From positions 496,001-560,000 of the forward strand of contig JAESUZ010005523.1 of NCBI GenBank assembly GCA_017311185.1: a stretch of DNA of 64,000 bases, given 5' to 3'. Of the stretch, positions 1 through 15,662 are shown in pieces. The notes below the pieces were generated by a model, which saw only the letters and a program-made list of their open reading frames with translations, had not been told where the DNA came from and ran no database searches. Position numbers and translations under genes: made by a program. Numbering within the stretch: the stretch's first letter is position 1; every line of letters starts with the position of its first letter. Source of the stretch: Proteles cristata cristata. Taxonomy: Eukaryota; Chordata; Mammalia; Carnivora; Hyaenidae.

Positions 1-236
1 AGAGGGAGGCAAACCATAAGAATCTCTTAAATACAGAGAACAAACTGAGAGTTGCTGTGGGGAGGTGGGGCACAGGGGAGAGGGGAAAATGGGTGATGGG
101 CACTGAGGAGGGCACTTGTTGGGATGAGCACTGGGTGTTGTATGTAAGTGATGAATCACAGGAATCTACCCCCAAAACCAAGAGGACACTTTATACCCTC
201 ATGTTAGCCAAAGTGACAATAAATTATATTTAAAAA
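1..236 (+). mobile_element. L1 3' UTR fragment, sense to the plus strand, cut by the window edge
   Basis: The sequence has the carnivore L1 3' end pattern: a purine-rich GAGGGAGGCAAACCATAAGA start, 'GGGCACTTGTTGGGATGAGC', 'ACTGGGTGTTGTATG', and 'GTGACAATAAATTATATTT' followed by an A-rich tail. It lies in ERCC6 intron 10, antisense to the gene. Confidence 0.85.
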
Positions 237-631
237 AATTTTAAATTAACAAAAAAATAAATAAGTACAATGCCCTCACTCTTCTTAGCCTGTTTTCCCA
301 GAATCAGGTTAAGGGTCACCTGACGGTTGCATCAAATCTTCTCTGAACAACTCAATCCTCCCTGGCTTCCCCTATTCTAAGCTTTTATACTACTTTGGAA
401 TGCATTAAATTATATATATGTCCAGAATGATTCACTGTTGTTTCATAATTCTGACTGCTCCTGAATACTTTACATGAGTTTTTAAAACTCATCTGAAAAA
501 AATATGTACTACAAAGCACAAATAATTTTGTGATTTTTGGCAGATACTGGTTTATAAGCTTGGCCATTTCGCATATGTTATGAATGACTTGGCTACAAAG
601 TATAGTATTTAGTAGGAACACTTAAATATTA

Positions 632-1461
<830 letters not shown>

Positions 1462-2277
1462 CTAAAATGATAAAATGGTAGACCCAGTTTTAAATACTCT
1501 TTAAATGGCAACCTTTCAATCACTATATATTGTAATGCACTTTTAAAATATGTACACAAACATAATATACACAACTATAATTATACATTATCAGCACCAA
1601 AGTTTACTTTATGTTTCACTAATCTGTAAGTGGTAAACATGGACTACTATGTCTATTATTAAGCAGGGAAGCCACAAAAGAAGACCAGAAAGAGTTACAC
1701 TATGTAAACACTTACCAATTTTTAATTTTCTAAAATATCCTTCCATGTCAATCCTTGTTAAATTTAAATCAACAAGATAGATGGGAAGTGATTTATTATT
1801 TTAAACCCAGAAAAAGAAAATGAGAAAAGCCAAGGAGATAAGACAAATCCAGGAGCTCTTCCAGTGTAAAACATGAATTCCAGGACAAGAGAGTAGAAAA
1901 GGATATAAAAGTGATGATTTTTTTTAAGATAGCAAAGGAGCAATCTTTCCATAATTCTAGGTGGAAAGCTTTGACCCTGGAATTCTGCATTGATCCAGAC
2001 TATCAGTCATGCCTGGGAGAAAAAATAAACTCCACCTTCAGAATGGCAAAAACAGAAAACGAACCAGCAAGAGAAAGATTAGATAGGGTATGGTATATAC
2101 CCAGCCAGATAGAGGTGCAGTCACTAAGAGAACATGGTGACTTTCCAACATGGTGACACGCTGACATGGTGAACATAGTGACAGCGACAGCAGAGCTCCC
2201 TGAACCGGAATGCTCATCACACACAGAGCACTCCCAGCAATTCTAGTGAAAATGACAGAGGTCCTACTACTAACCCC

Positions 2278-2345
2278 TGTTTTACAGATAAGGAAACTAA
2301 TAATAGACCAGGTCACACAGCTGGTAAGTGGAAGAGTCACAGTTT
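2278..2345 (+). mobile_element. MIR SINE fragment
   Basis: The sequence 'TTTTACAGATAAGGAAACT' followed by 'GGTCACACAGCTGGTAAGTG' is the MIR core and 3' part. Confidence 0.75.
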
Positions 2346-4189
2346 GAAAATATAAGGGCAGCCAACTCCAAAGGCAGCATTAACTAAATATTGGGCAACG
2401 CTGCCTCATTTTTTTTCTGTAAAAGAAAAAAAATTTAAGGGAAAATTACATGTAGTATATATATACCAGTTCTTAATATAAATTACAGGTATTCTCTGGT
2501 TCAAACGAGGCCACCTCAATTTTATGAAAGACCTATATTAGTACCTGTTTTTGCTAACCAGAAGAAATCCAAAGACGATTTTTGCTTTTGTGAAAAAAGG
2601 TGAAGAGCAAAATTAGCTTTCAGTGTTTGTTTCCCAGCGAGCCATTCCAGAAGCAGTGAGCACCCCAGCAACTAGAGTGGTGCCACCAGGCGGCTTCTCC
2701 AGGAACTACACTCAGCATCTTAGCAAGCTGCAGGCTTGGAACCAGGTCCGCAGGCATTTGTGCTGTATCTCGACTTCAAGCATCTCGGTGTGTCTTCAAG
2801 CATCAGAAAAGACTAAGAGAAGTTATTCTGGGGTTCTGGGAACGCTCAAAAAATTTTCCATATAACTACTGTTAACTGCTTCTTCACTTCATGCCATTTT
2901 AGTTTATGGAAGGTTTTATGGGTATGCTCTACTTTGGGGTAGCAAGGAAACCTATATTAAAATAGTAGGTAAATATTAAAGCAGTGTTTTAAATGCTAAG
3001 GAAACTGTTTAGAATAAATCTAAAAGGGATATATTTTTAAGTGTCACTGTAATTCCTGCTTGGTTTAACAAAACCTAGAGTGTGTACAAGAGAAAATAAA
3101 AGTGTACTAAAAACGCGGCCCTTTCGAAGGATAGAAAGGGGCACCAAAGGAGCAACAGGAGACAGACACTGTCTGATTCTTAGCTGTGAAAAAAAAACAG
3201 GTTGGATTACATTTGTAAAAAACAAGCCCATCTACTGATCCACAGTTGCTACTTCAACATAAATACAAGAAAGGAAACAGACTGTAGATATATCAAGCTA
3301 CTCCAGGGAGGAAAAGTAACAGGAAATAGAAAAATAAAATCAGGAAAATAGAACACAAAAAATACAATAGCTGGTTTCAGACTAAATGTACCAGGGTCTC
3401 CACAATGACAGCGCGTTACTAGCAGCAAGACTTTCCAAGGGCTGCACATGGCCAAACCCTTACCCCCAAACTAGACTGGCACTGCAAGTTAAAAATATGG
3501 GAAATACCCAAGAAATGAAAACAGAAACAGGGCAGGACTAGAAATACAAATACCAGACAAAAGGAACTGACCAGAAAAAGAGAGGGATTTTGATATTTTA
3601 AAGGAGACCATGCACTAAGGAGGAGGAGCCAGGCACCACCAGGCACCTTTTCCTCCCAAAAAGCTCTGCAACAATCCGCGAATGCAAGCACTCAGCTGCC
3701 CTGATAAAGGAGTACAACCACAGCCTGCAGGGCACCAACCACAGCCTCCAGAGTTTGATAGGGCAGAAGAGAGAAAGTAAGATTAAAGAGAACAAAGGGT
3801 CAAAAATTAAGCTACAAATGATCTGATGTGCACCACCATCCATGAGCTCCTTTAATAGCTATCGGCAGGGCTTGCGATCACACAAAGAATACTCATTCTT
3901 TACATGCCACTGAGGCTGAAATCAAACCAAGCAGTCAGTGCAGTCTGCTAAAAAAGGAAAATTAGAGAATACAATAAAAACAAAAATTAGTGGACCATTA
4001 AAAAAAAAACCTGGTAGAACTAAAAAAGCAAAAATTGAAATAGCTCACTGAAAAGACCAAACAGACAAACCTCTGTAAACTCAGCCCAAAGATCAGACTC
4101 AGATGCACAGCATGAGAAATATCAAAGGAACACAACCCAGACATAGACAATACACAAATATGTATTCTCACCAATACCACTGGTGAGCT

Positions 4190-4760
4190 AATGTCAAAAC
4201 CCTGAACACTCTGACAGAGGACGACTGTTAAAAAAATAAAGTACCAAAATGACCCAAGAAAAATGACACAAACCGATCAGACCAATTACTGAAGAACCTG
4301 AAAAAGATGGTAAGCTCTTCTCACCAAAAGTCAACAAGACCCAAAGGGTTTCATGAGTAAAGTAGGAATCTATCCTGTTGTTTAAACTGTTTCAAAATGC
4401 AGTGAGGCACAGGATGCATTTCAATTCATTACTGTATGACTAGTAAAACCTTGTTTCCAAAACTAATAGATACAACACACACGTGCCTGTACTCCCTACT
4501 AGAGATCTGTTACTTTATAAATAAAACCTAGTCGTATATTAACCTAATGAGGCTCATCACAAGAATACAAGAATAGCAAAACATTAGGAAACCTGAGGTA
4601 ATAATTCATGTAATCACAATTATACAAATTTTATAAAATTCAACATCTTCAAAAATGACTTTATTATGTTAATAAACTAGGATTGGAATATTTTTCAATA
4701 GAGTATAAAAGGGTGCAGTAAGAGCCAAAACATTTTTGAAAGAGAAAAAGTGGGAGAAAT
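4190..4760 (+). mobile_element. Decayed old LINE-1/HAL1 ORF2 relic
   Basis: Phrases typical of mammalian L1 ORF2 persist in order, such as 'AAAAAGATGGTAAGCTCTTC' near 4302 and 'TAAAATTCAACATCTTC' near 4634 followed by an 'AATAAACTAGGATTGGAA' segment. Many substitutions and gaps leave no coding capacity. Confidence 0.5.
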
Positions 4761-4879
4761 GACCTTCTCATGTCATAACACACTCAAAACTTCCAAGTTA
4801 ACAGAACTGCTTTAGAGGTTAATTATGATATCTGGTACATGTTAAAGGTTCAATGGGGAGATGATGATGATTATTACTG

Positions 4880-4900
4880 CTACTCCTCCTCCTCCTCCTC
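4880..4900 (+). repeat. (CTC)n short tandem repeat
   Basis: 'CTCCTCCTCCTCCTCCTC', about six units, in ERCC6 intron 8. Confidence 0.9.
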
Positions 4901-6079
4901 TGCCATCACCCATTCACAATTTTCAATGCCTGCTCAATACTACACTGAAGGCCACACCTGATTAACCATTTCCCAACTCTGTACCTCACGATGAAGGCAC
5001 AGTAAAAAACCTCAGGGCTCACAGCTTTACAAACACACACATAGGTTCTCCTGGGGCTCACCTCCCTCCATGTTGCCTTGACTACACTGCTATTCCAACG
5101 CCACTGGCCCCACCGCAGCTACTAGTGCCCATAAAGAAAAGCAGGCTGTCCAAAGAAGCACTGCTCTATCTCAAACACCTCATCCCGTCAGTCCCACGAC
5201 TTTTAGAAGCCAGAGTGGATGTTAATACTTCCTCTGCATCTAAATTTTCTCCTGAGACTGTGGACAGGTAGCTACCACAACTCTACCCCCATTTTCCCCT
5301 ATAGGAAAGCAGTGGCTGCTCAAAGTCATGAAGAAGGTAAGACCTGAGAAGACAGCAAACTGAAATACAGAATGTGCGTGCCTAATTTCTCCTCTAGGCC
5401 CAGAGCTCTGTGTATACACAGAGAGAAGAGGGGAATGAAAAAAACAGCACAAGTCAAACTACCACTCACATTTATAAAATGTCTACTGCATTGTAGCCAA
5501 ACCCTGCAAACATGGGCCCATTGCTCATGACCCTGAAACTCCTAACTGCTAGATTCAGGATGGTCATTCCATTAAACCCCAAGGAATGCCACTCCAAACT
5601 GGATTCTGGACATCACTTCAAGAGAGTTAAACAAATGAGACGGCAAGCTCCTCAAATACACACTACCAGAACCATGGTCAGCTACCTTTGCATGTATAAG
5701 GATCAGAGTTTATTTGGAAAATTCTGTAATGTTAATGTTATAGAAATACAGAATTTCTATCATATTCAGAATATGTATGACAATAATTAAGACTCAAAAA
5801 GACTTTTGTAAAAACAGTAAGAATTTTTAAAAAATTATCCCTATTGGAAATATAACCTCCACTTAACAGCCACTGGGTAAAAACACCATCTGAGACCATT
5901 TGTTTTCACCTGATTCAATCTCAGAATTCTATAACTGCCTAGACTGGAGTTTCAATAATGGTGAATTGTTGAATATTATGGACGTCTCTATCCAAACACT
6001 TAAGACAAATCATCTCGGGCGGTTTCAAATTAAAAGCTTGTAAAATATGTAACCTCTCCTAGTTTTTGCAATTAATAGG

Positions 6080-6400
6080 GTACATCTGCAATTAGCCTGA
6101 CTTACTGAATGCAGTGCTGTTGTCATTAAAAGATGTCTGTGGAAGTGCTGCTGTTATTATGGAGGCTCAGGAGACCAATCCCTCCTAGAGGGCAAACAGT
6201 GGACTGGTAGAAAACAACAGCCATAAATCACACTGTCAGGCAGCGGGGAGAGCGGAGTGGAGCACAGGCACATGAAGGCCATTCACGGTAAACACAGCAC
6301 GGCAGCTTCCCGGGCAGGATTTACTGCACCTGTAATTAATTAAAATTTCCTTCAAGCTAAATCCTTAATAAACAAGGATTTGTGCTGACAATGAAGAAAA
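6080..6400. other. Intronic stretch resembling a conserved non-coding element
   Basis: A repeat-free, moderately GC stretch in AT-rich intron 8 has motifs often seen in developmental enhancers: CCATAAATCAC, GTAATTAATTAAAA and CCTTAATAAACAAGG. This is an impression from base composition and motif content only; no alignment was possible. Confidence 0.3.
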
Positions 6401-7077
6401 AAGGGCTCCAGGAACATAATTTTACAATATACTTCACAGAACAAGCATAGCATCTATCATTTCTTGTATCAGGTGTATACACCGTCTCTAAAGTTAATAG
6501 GAATTACATCACTTTGTGTTATAATTTGTGTACTTGGAATGGGTCTAAAATATTTAGGATGCTTCAGGGACCATGTGGCCCTTTTCTAGGTTTATCTGTT
6601 ATATTTCTTACTTGACTCCCTTCCAGCTCTTTAAGAAGCCAAGTCTTTTGATTCCGAGTGTTCCAGAAAACAGGCCTTTTTAGAGAACACGTGATGGCAG
6701 TTTCATCAGCCACGTTTTCCTGTGGTTTGCTCTTTACTCCTACCTTGCATTTCACAAAAACAATTTCAACATGCTATTTCATTGTTTCCTTTTGGGACCA
6801 AACGTATCTGGATGTGAGAAAAAAGGTCTGGATCTGAATGCCCACGAACATGTTTGATAAAGCAAGTGTGAACCTTCTATCTAGAATGTATTTATACTGA
6901 ATCAGTCAGAAACATCAGAGCATCTTTTCTTCTCTTGACTACTGAGAAGGAGTCTACAACATTCTTTGTTTCTAACAGTAAGAATTCACTGAGTTACATG
7001 CCAAAGACAACACTAAGCTTCTTGTGCACATCTATTACCCCAACAACTCTTCACAAAATTACCAAAAAAATACTCAT

Positions 7078-7205
7078 TTTTTCAGGAGATCAAACTAGGC
7101 TCAGAGAAGCTGAGTGACTTGCCCAAGGTCACAAAGCTATCAAATGGCAAATCCAAGATTGGAACTCTGGTCTGGTAATGACAAAATCTAAGCTTTAGAA
7201 CATTT
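7078..7205 (+). mobile_element. MIR SINE
   Basis: 'GGCTCAGAGAAGCTGAGTGA' followed by 'CTTGCCCAAGGTCACAAAGC' is the MIR core in plus orientation; 'TTGGAACTCTGGTCTGGTAA' continues the 3' part. Confidence 0.9.
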
Positions 7206-10200
7206 ATGTTATTGTTGCATTTCCCACTCTTCTGCCTCTAAGTGCCAAAAGTTGGTCAAAATAAGACAAAATTCTTTGAATTATCAAAAATATTCCACGT
7301 AACTACTATATCCTACACAGCAGGAAAAGGTAGGAGAAACAAAGTGACAACTGCTTCAGAACATAAGCAAGAAGCTTCTCATTATGTATCTTCCAACAAA
7401 TTGAAAAAAGGGTCCTTAATAATTAAACTTCATAACACACTGCTAAAGATGCCACCACCCACTGTGAGTTATGTACTAAGTATCACAAAACTGCCTTCTT
7501 TTATCATCTTTTCATATGTTTTCTTACCTCAAAAAAATGGTTAGATTTTCAAGGTCAGTTAAAAACCATCAAACCCATTTTTTGGAGCCCTAACAGCAAC
7601 AAATACATACAATAACATGTGTATAGTTATTCAACAAATGTATGCTAATTAACTCACATATCAAGTTTCTCTATGTAGAAAAAAAGGATCACGAAACATA
7701 ATAAGAAACGGAAAATCTTAGATTCCTATTAAATGAGATTTCAATTGACTATTAAAGATGATTCAGAAGACTGAAGATGTCTTTATCTGATTGGTTGAAA
7801 CTATTAGCCACGTATATTTTTGCATGGCTGCTGGGTTTGCACTTGATAATTCTAAATTATGCTGTCAATCAAAGAGAATATTAACAAAGATAATATAGGA
7901 TCACATGGTGAGAGAGGTGGGAAGCTAAAAGGCAATGTAAGGGAGAAGAACGATAGATGCATTCCATTCAGAAATTGTTTGATCATTTGATGCCTGTTCT
8001 CTAAATGAAATTTTTTTCTAGTTCTTAAAATGTTACATAGTATCAGCTACAACAAATCATTAGGAAAATAAAGACAATCTACTTGAAATGATAAGCAGAA
8101 CAATTCTTAGAAAACTTTAAAGTTTTCTAAAGAGAATTTCCCTTCTATATTTTCTCCATCACTGAATGTCCCTAAACCAGAGTGCCAATCACATTTAGAC
8201 GGGACAGCTACTGGGCACAGAACGCCCAACTATGGAGAAAAAGAATCTCAGCTGATAAGAACAGAAAGTAAGTTAGGCATTACACAGTGGGTTGGAGGTC
8301 AGACTGGCAATGATAGAATATTTGAAATATGATAAAAAAATATAAACTGTATTTCAGTCTAGCACATTATCTGTAAGCCAAAAGGAATGCATGGAGTGGT
8401 GACAAAGATCTTTACACATAAATGAAAAAGGAAGGGGCAAAGATATCAAATGTATCAAAGGTATCAAAACTTTGGTGTCTGAATCCAACAGCTGGAGTTC
8501 TGACCTTGGAAGTGTATTAACAAGGTCTGTGCAAAGGATTTAATGTATTTTCAATGTGTCCTCATCACAAATAATAAACTGATACTAACAATAATGAATA
8601 ATAAATTGTGTTTCTAAGTCAAGCGTACAGTTTGTAAGATGCAAAGGAACATCTTTGTTATCTTTTGCATAAAAACTTACATCTTTAGAGATCTAGAATC
8701 TCTAAAAGATAGAGTTAACTAAGGGTCAGAGAAAAAACAGAGGTCTACAGCTTTTCCTCTAAAGTTAAATAAGAAACTTCAGGTTAAGGTCCTTGGTAAA
8801 TGGTAAAGCACTGAAAAAATTATCAACGATCATATGTATGATGTGTCTGTGTGCAAAACGACCTCAGAAGATGAAATCACTGTAAACAAAAGTGAAATAT
8901 CTATTCTTTAAAGCTCTGCCCTTCAAACAAGGAAGCAAGTCGCACCAACAGAGACCTTTTACTTACATTAAGACAGTTCTTTAGTTTAAAATAAAAGAGG
9001 AAATGCAGGTAAACCACAATACAGGAGAAAGTGAATCTATGCCCTTCAGTATCCCAAAAGAAAATAAAAGGTTAAAGAGAAACATATGAAAAATGTGCCT
9101 TTTAAAGAGATGCATCAACTAATGAATCCTGCTGCAAGTGTTTACAATATAAATCATTAAGAAATGTTAACAAACAAGTGAAAAAAGGCATCAAAAATGT
9201 TTTACAGGGATGATGAAAAGATACAACAATTTAGTGTGACTAGAAAAATAATCTAAACTGTTACTTTCACTCTGTTAAAAATCACTGGATTTTTTGTTTT
9301 GTTTTGATCAGAGCATTAACTCTACTTCATCAATTACTTTAATTCAGTTTGTTATCATCACTTAAAATTCAAGGCAAAGTCAACTGATTTCAACAGCAGC
9401 TAGTATGAGCAAGATCCCATCTCACCAACCTTGAGCTACCAAATTATAGATACTCCTTATGCACTTCTATCAAAAATTCCACTTACTTAGGATCATAAAC
9501 AAAATGGAAATCTGGGAGGAAGGGGCACTGAACGGACGTGCAGAAATGGTGGTTTAGTGGCTCACATGTGTCCACCTCAGTGAGGCAAACATTCAGCAGC
9601 TTTTTCAGGTGTGCTGCTCTTGGGCCGGGGTGGGGGACACGAGAGCTCACTCAAGAGCTCCCAAGACTTGGGAAAGAAAGAATTCATAACAAACTGCCTC
9701 TTCCTGTCAATAATGTAACCTGCAAACGCACAGTGAAGAAGGGTAATTATTCATTTACACTTGCTGAAGCACTGGTCTCAGCAAATGCTTAGGAGGCAGA
9801 GTCTAGACGGTCAGACAGAGATGAGAATTTAAAAAGTATAATACAACCTCTCTATGCTACCCATCGGAGCACAGATAAACCTCCTTTCTAATGTGACTAA
9901 AACTACAAATAAGTGAAGAAATTCAACTTACAAAATACGGTGGTTATGCTTACATGATAACCAAGAATTCAGAGACCAAAAAGCAACTTAACTAAAAAAC
10001 AATGATACAAAATTAGGAAATTCACAAAAAGGCGGATGGTTCTTTTGTTCATCAAAAATATATTTAAAAGCATGTTAAATGCATTTACCAATGAGGAGTT
10101 CTATTACACTTTCCTGGAACTGTGTAAGGAAATGCCCCTTATGCATCAAATGCAGCTGGCTGACTGCTATGTAAGCCCCCAGTGTATGGTCCCACTCATG

Positions 10201-10471
10201 GTAGCAGGTCGTGATGCCTTGTCTGTGACCAGTTGTATTTCTATTGCACAACAAACATGTCTCAACACCACTATGAACTGTTAGAATGATGAAGCCTACA
10301 TTCATTATTGTTTTGAAAATACAGAGCTCTAAATTAAATCAGTGACAATAAGATTAATGCAGAAAAGAAACACAGGAACATACATGTGAGAAATACAGGC
10401 ATCAAAGGGAAAACAAATACGTAAAACAGAGGACTTTAAAACCAAGCAAACCAAAAAGTACTGAAGTATTA

Positions 10472-10672
<201 letters not shown>

Positions 10673-11212
10673 TTAAGCACCAAAAAACAAAAAGGAAACA
10701 AATAGAAAGCTAACAGTTTAAAAAAGAAGAGCCTAGCACTGGAAAGTTATTTTTTTCTTTAAAGAAAAAGCTATTGAAGTTAAAACCCAGTATGTGAAAT
10801 CTAGAATAAAGTAAAAGAAAATTAAACAAAAATTACATAGTAAAAATACTTTCCTCTTCTCCAGATTAGGGACGATATTATAGATTTCTTCAAACCAAAG
10901 AGAAACTTCTGTTTGAAGCTTCATAGCCTGTGAAGAGTTTTCATTCACACAATTTTTATCAACTGCACAGCCCTAGGAAGCAAGCAGGCCAGAAACGCCA
11001 CAGTGTTCAGAGGCTCTGGAGGCCAGCATGCCCAAGGCAGCAAGGTTCCCAGCGGACGCAGCAAGGCTGAGAGCCAGTCTTCTGACCACCACAGCCTGCC
11101 TTCATGGCTCGTGCTGCTTGGTCCTCCGGAGGGCACCACAGTGACTGCCTCCGCTGGAAAGCCCATGTCACGAGAGAGCAACAGAGTACTAAATGGCAAG
11201 AGGCCTAACAAC

Positions 11213-11345
11213 AGTCATCCAGTGACCCAGCAATCCCAAAGAAACATTTGCGCACCAGGATACACACGGTAGTATATTTACACTGTGGAAAAAGTGGGTG
11301 CTACCTAAGCGTCCATAAAGACAAGGACTGAACAAACCATCCCAT
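11213..11345 (+). mobile_element. Old L1 ORF2 remnant
   Basis: 'AGTGACCCAGCAATCCCAAA' and then 'AAAAAGTGGGTGCTACCTAA' with 'GCGTCCATAAAGACAAGGAC' follow the order of the mammalian L1 ORF2 C-terminal region, heavily decayed. Confidence 0.65.
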
Positions 11346-11377
11346 TTCTTCAATTCAGCACAAGCTGGTGGGTCTGC

Positions 11378-11545
11378 ACCCCAGCTCTGCACACATTAAC
11401 TGTGTGATCCCTGGCACACCACTTTACCTCTTTGAACCTCAGTTTAACATCTTAAATTGGGAATAATACTACTGATCATATAGGGTTATATAAAGGTTAA
11501 ATCAGTTAATGCCTGTGAAGTGCTTACAACAGTGCCAGATAGCTT
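11378..11545 (-). mobile_element. MIR SINE
   Basis: Reverse-oriented MIR: 'ACTTTACCTCTTTGAACCTC' and 'AGTTTAACATCTTAAATTGG', then 'TATAGGGTTATATAAAGGTT' and 'AGTGCTTACAACAGTGCCAG'. Confidence 0.88.
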
Positions 11546-12649
11546 GTTAAAGAATATAGAATATCAAATAACCATTAAAACCATTTTTGAAAAATATTTA
11601 AAAACCTGGAATAATACTCATAAGAAGTCTTTTTAAAAAAAACAAATTATAAAATCACCCCAAATCACACATGGATAGTAGGTAGACTGGTCGTGGTGGC
11701 CACTACTCAATATCCATCCCTCCTCTCTCTTCTTCCTAAAAGAACCACCATTTTGTTAGGTATCCTCCCTTCCTTCCCACACATGTACTTGATGGGACTG
11801 ACAACTGCCTGGCTGTGGCGAGAAGGGAGAAGCAGGCACCCTGGTTCATCCACAGCAGTCAGGACAGTACCCCCTGGTGATGCTCACTTCTTCCACTCAG
11901 GACCTGGTTAAGACTGGTTCACTCAGGGTAAGGAAGGACTTCCATTCTAGGCTAGGGCAGAGTTTCCTCTTTTGGTTGTTCCTACCAACTGGGCAGTCGG
12001 GTTACAGTGCAAGGGGACCTGATGACTACAAGAACTGGCTGTAGGACAAAACTGAAGTCCCTGGGTCCCTGATCACATCACTGAGCTGCTGATCATGCTG
12101 TGTATACCGCCCACTTCCTCTGGAGGTTCTTAGGTGTATTACACATATTGTGAACATCTGACTCAACGTAAGGTTTCCCTTACTTGAAGTAAAAATATCC
12201 TGATACACTGCACACTGCAGGTAACTGACTGCCTGTGCACCATCCTGCCCTTTCCCCGTTACAGTGGATAAAGCGTCCCTTTTCTTGTCTGATCAATCCC
12301 TTTGCCTGTACTTACCTCTCACTCATTCTGGGGCAGAGTCACTGCCACTCCCTCCTCCTCCTAACTTTTTATGCCCCAAAAGGATGCTGAATATCTGATG
12401 CTTGATGCACACTGCATATACTTTCCCCATGCTAACTCATTAATTCCCAGAGTTGTAATTTCTCCCTTTACATTGATGCCATCAAATCTAGGTCTCCACC
12501 CCAGATCTCCTTCCTGAACTCCAAAGTACCATACTCTTAAATACCTAATTGCTGGCTGACTTATATGTCCCCACAGCACCACATCATTCTTCCCTACATC
12601 GCCCTCCTCCCATGTTTCTAAACCCAATGGAAAGCACTGTCACCCACTG

Positions 12650-13370
12650 TCCAGGTGTCCAAATTAGAAATACATGCTTCATCAATGATCTGCCCCTCTT
12701 GTTCTCCACCGTACCCAACCTATGCTGACTTCATGCCATGTCTACCTCCTAAATTCCTCTGAAAAGCACCCTTCTCTCTTTCTACATTGTTAATGCTCCA
12801 GTTCTGGCCACTATCACCTCTTACCTAGGTTACTACACTTTTTAGCACAGTCATTTCAAAAAGGCAAAATCTGAATTTCTCATCCCTTTGCTTGAAAGCC
12901 TTCAATGTTTACCCACTGCTCTTGAATAATCTACATACTTTAAACTGGCCTATCAGACCACAAGGATCTGACCTTTGCTCACCTCTTCAGCCTCACCTCT
13001 CTCACTGCCCCCACCCCAACATTTGCCTCTGTGATTCAGCACTCCATCTGCCAGCACTGTCTTCAGTTTCTACAAAGTACATACTCCCCTGATCTCTCGA
13101 CCTTCCCCTTGTCCCTTCTTACCCTCTTATCTTAACTGCCATCTACTTGTGCTTTAACCCTGAGCTTTTCCAGGGTCTTCCTCTTCCCCTCCAGATAGGT
13201 TAAGGATCCTTCCGTGGTTATCCACACTAGGGTAGGACCCCATACTAACCCTACCATAACACACATCACTCTTACTGTAAGTGTGTATTATATCTTTCCT
13301 AAGCTCCTTGAGGGTAGGAATAGCCTCTTCTTCAAATGATCTCAATGACTAGACCACAGGAGATGATGTA
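12650..13370 (-). mobile_element. LINE-2 3' region, reverse orientation
   Basis: The order of phrases follows the complement of L2: 'GCTTGAAAGCCTTCAATGTT', 'CATACTTTAAACTGGCCTAT', 'GCACTCCATCTGCCAGCACT', and 'CTAAGCTCCTTGAGGGTAGG' near the 3' end. It is strongly diverged, so the ends are approximate. Confidence 0.7.
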
Positions 13371-15662
13371 TATTGGCCTTTTTAAATGAAAACATTTTCT
13401 TAAAGTTGTTAGAAAATATACTGAAATGTTAAAAGAGATGATTTCTGAGTTAGGGAATCATGAGTCATTTCTATTTTCTTGCTACAGCTCTGTAAATAAT
13501 TCCTGAACTTAAAAAAAAAAAATTTGTGAGTTACTCAGAGTAAATCATAGAGTGCTTGATGTATTAAAAATAATCTTCTGCACAATTCAGAAATACCTGT
13601 AAGTCCTAATGGAAAAACAAGCTATAACCGAAATGAGGTTTAACCTTATATTCCAATGTGACAAAATGCCTCCATCCACTTCCAAATCCTCTCACCCTTC
13701 GGCTACAGTCACTGCCTTTGCTCCTCTGCTCTATATTAAGGGCTCAAGAAGTCAGAGGCTATAATACTCTGACACTTCTCACTGAATTCCCAAGCCAGAA
13801 TCTGCTCCTCACTAGTAGCAGGTCCCATGCAGGATCTGAAGCTCCCTGGGGAGGGCATGACTTTGCTCTGGCTTCTTCCATGGCTATATTCTTTTCTAAA
13901 AAGATTAAATGCACCAGCTTCTTTATATCCTCCAAGGGGAACAAGAGTTATCATCAATATGCACTTAGCAAGGATTAAGAAACAACCAACCAAACCTCTT
14001 TAAAATATTCACAAACTCACTTTCAAATAAGCATGAATATATATACACACTGTATTCAGTTATACAGCATTTTTTCTTTTTATCACATGCTTTCTGCAAA
14101 CAGCTACATTGATGACTCACACTTTGTCATTTAAGGCCAATATTTTACTCTAGCTAAACATCTATCTGGCATTACTATACCCTTTAATCTCTGCTATTCT
14201 CCCTCTATCAGAAGACTATGGAGATTTTCACACTGAGTGGAAATCTAGGAGCAGACCTAGATTGTTCCTGAACCACAGAAGGGGCAATAAAATCCATTAA
14301 CAGTCAACTGAACCATCCTTTTCCAACCCTCAATACCAGGGAGATGAGCATTAGAAAAGGCTAAATGTACTAGAAGATTAGCATCAATTACCAAACTGGC
14401 TAAAATTCCTTTCATCTTTGATTATCATTGATTATCTAATGAGTTTAGGACAAGCCAATAGCTCCAACAGTCAAATACTTCAACCTACAGGATGGAAATC
14501 TGCTACACACTGGCTAGAATTTATCAGGAATTACAAAGTAAAACATTTACCTTTGAAAGTTCATTAATTTTTTCAGGCCATTTATTTGTTACCAGAAATT
14601 TATAAAATGATATCCAGGACTTGAAGTATTAACTGAAGTTTGAAAGGTAAATAATTTCTCTTCATCATGAAATTCAGGGGCCTATCATTATAATAGGAAT
14701 GGCCATGGGAAGAGAAGGTAGTATGTACACATGATGACCTGAGATAGATTTTTACAACTGCATGTAATCAGCTTCTCCCTCTTTTAAAACCAAACACATA
14801 TGCCAAATACATTTAAAAAAACAAAACCAAAAGAGCTTCTTTACCATTAAGCTTCTTCTTGGCATCCCAAAGACTTACACCGTTTCAATGATCATGGACC
14901 ATAAAACTGCAACGCAAAGACCATCTCAGATCAGGACCCCCAAGTCTACAGCTTGCAGGGGTTCAGAGAAAATATAAATAGCCAAGGAAGCAATGTCAGC
15001 TCATGTAGAACTTCATGTGACCATTTACAGAGAAGAACTCCATCTAGTTACAGAGGTGGACATGTTATATAATTGTGAGGAAAATGTGGCACAATTTGGT
15101 CTGGCACGTGGAAGTGGAGGGACTGAGCTCCCCAGTACACCTCTTCATAAAGAGCCCAGTGGTTCGGCTGATACACAACTGCATCCTGGGAAGCCACTTC
15201 TACCAATACCATTTTAATAAAGACAATCTGGGCTACAGTCCAACATGCCACACTATTTCATTATGAAACAGAGGATATGGGCATTGATGGTTAAGTGATT
15301 ACAGCTGCTGCTCTCTGTTAGCCCTGATTTCACTCCTCATCGGACTGCCACGACTCTGGAGAGCATGTTTTAATTTTTAGATCAAAACTACACTGCAGGG
15401 ATGACTTGAGTTTTCCTAGGCCCAGCGTATCAGACTCCACACAAGTTTCATGATAATAGGAAGGGAAGGACAGATAAGAGATGGGAAATAAGAAAATGCC
15501 AGATATCATTTAAGGAAAGAAAGACAAGTCTTAGAAACCATCTGGGGCAGCTCGGGGCATTCCAGGTTTCCAAAAAGAAACAAACAAACAAAAATCACCC
15601 ATGTAGACATGCAGAGCCAAGCCAATCAAAGACCTTATTAAGAACACAGAAAGCACTTTTTA

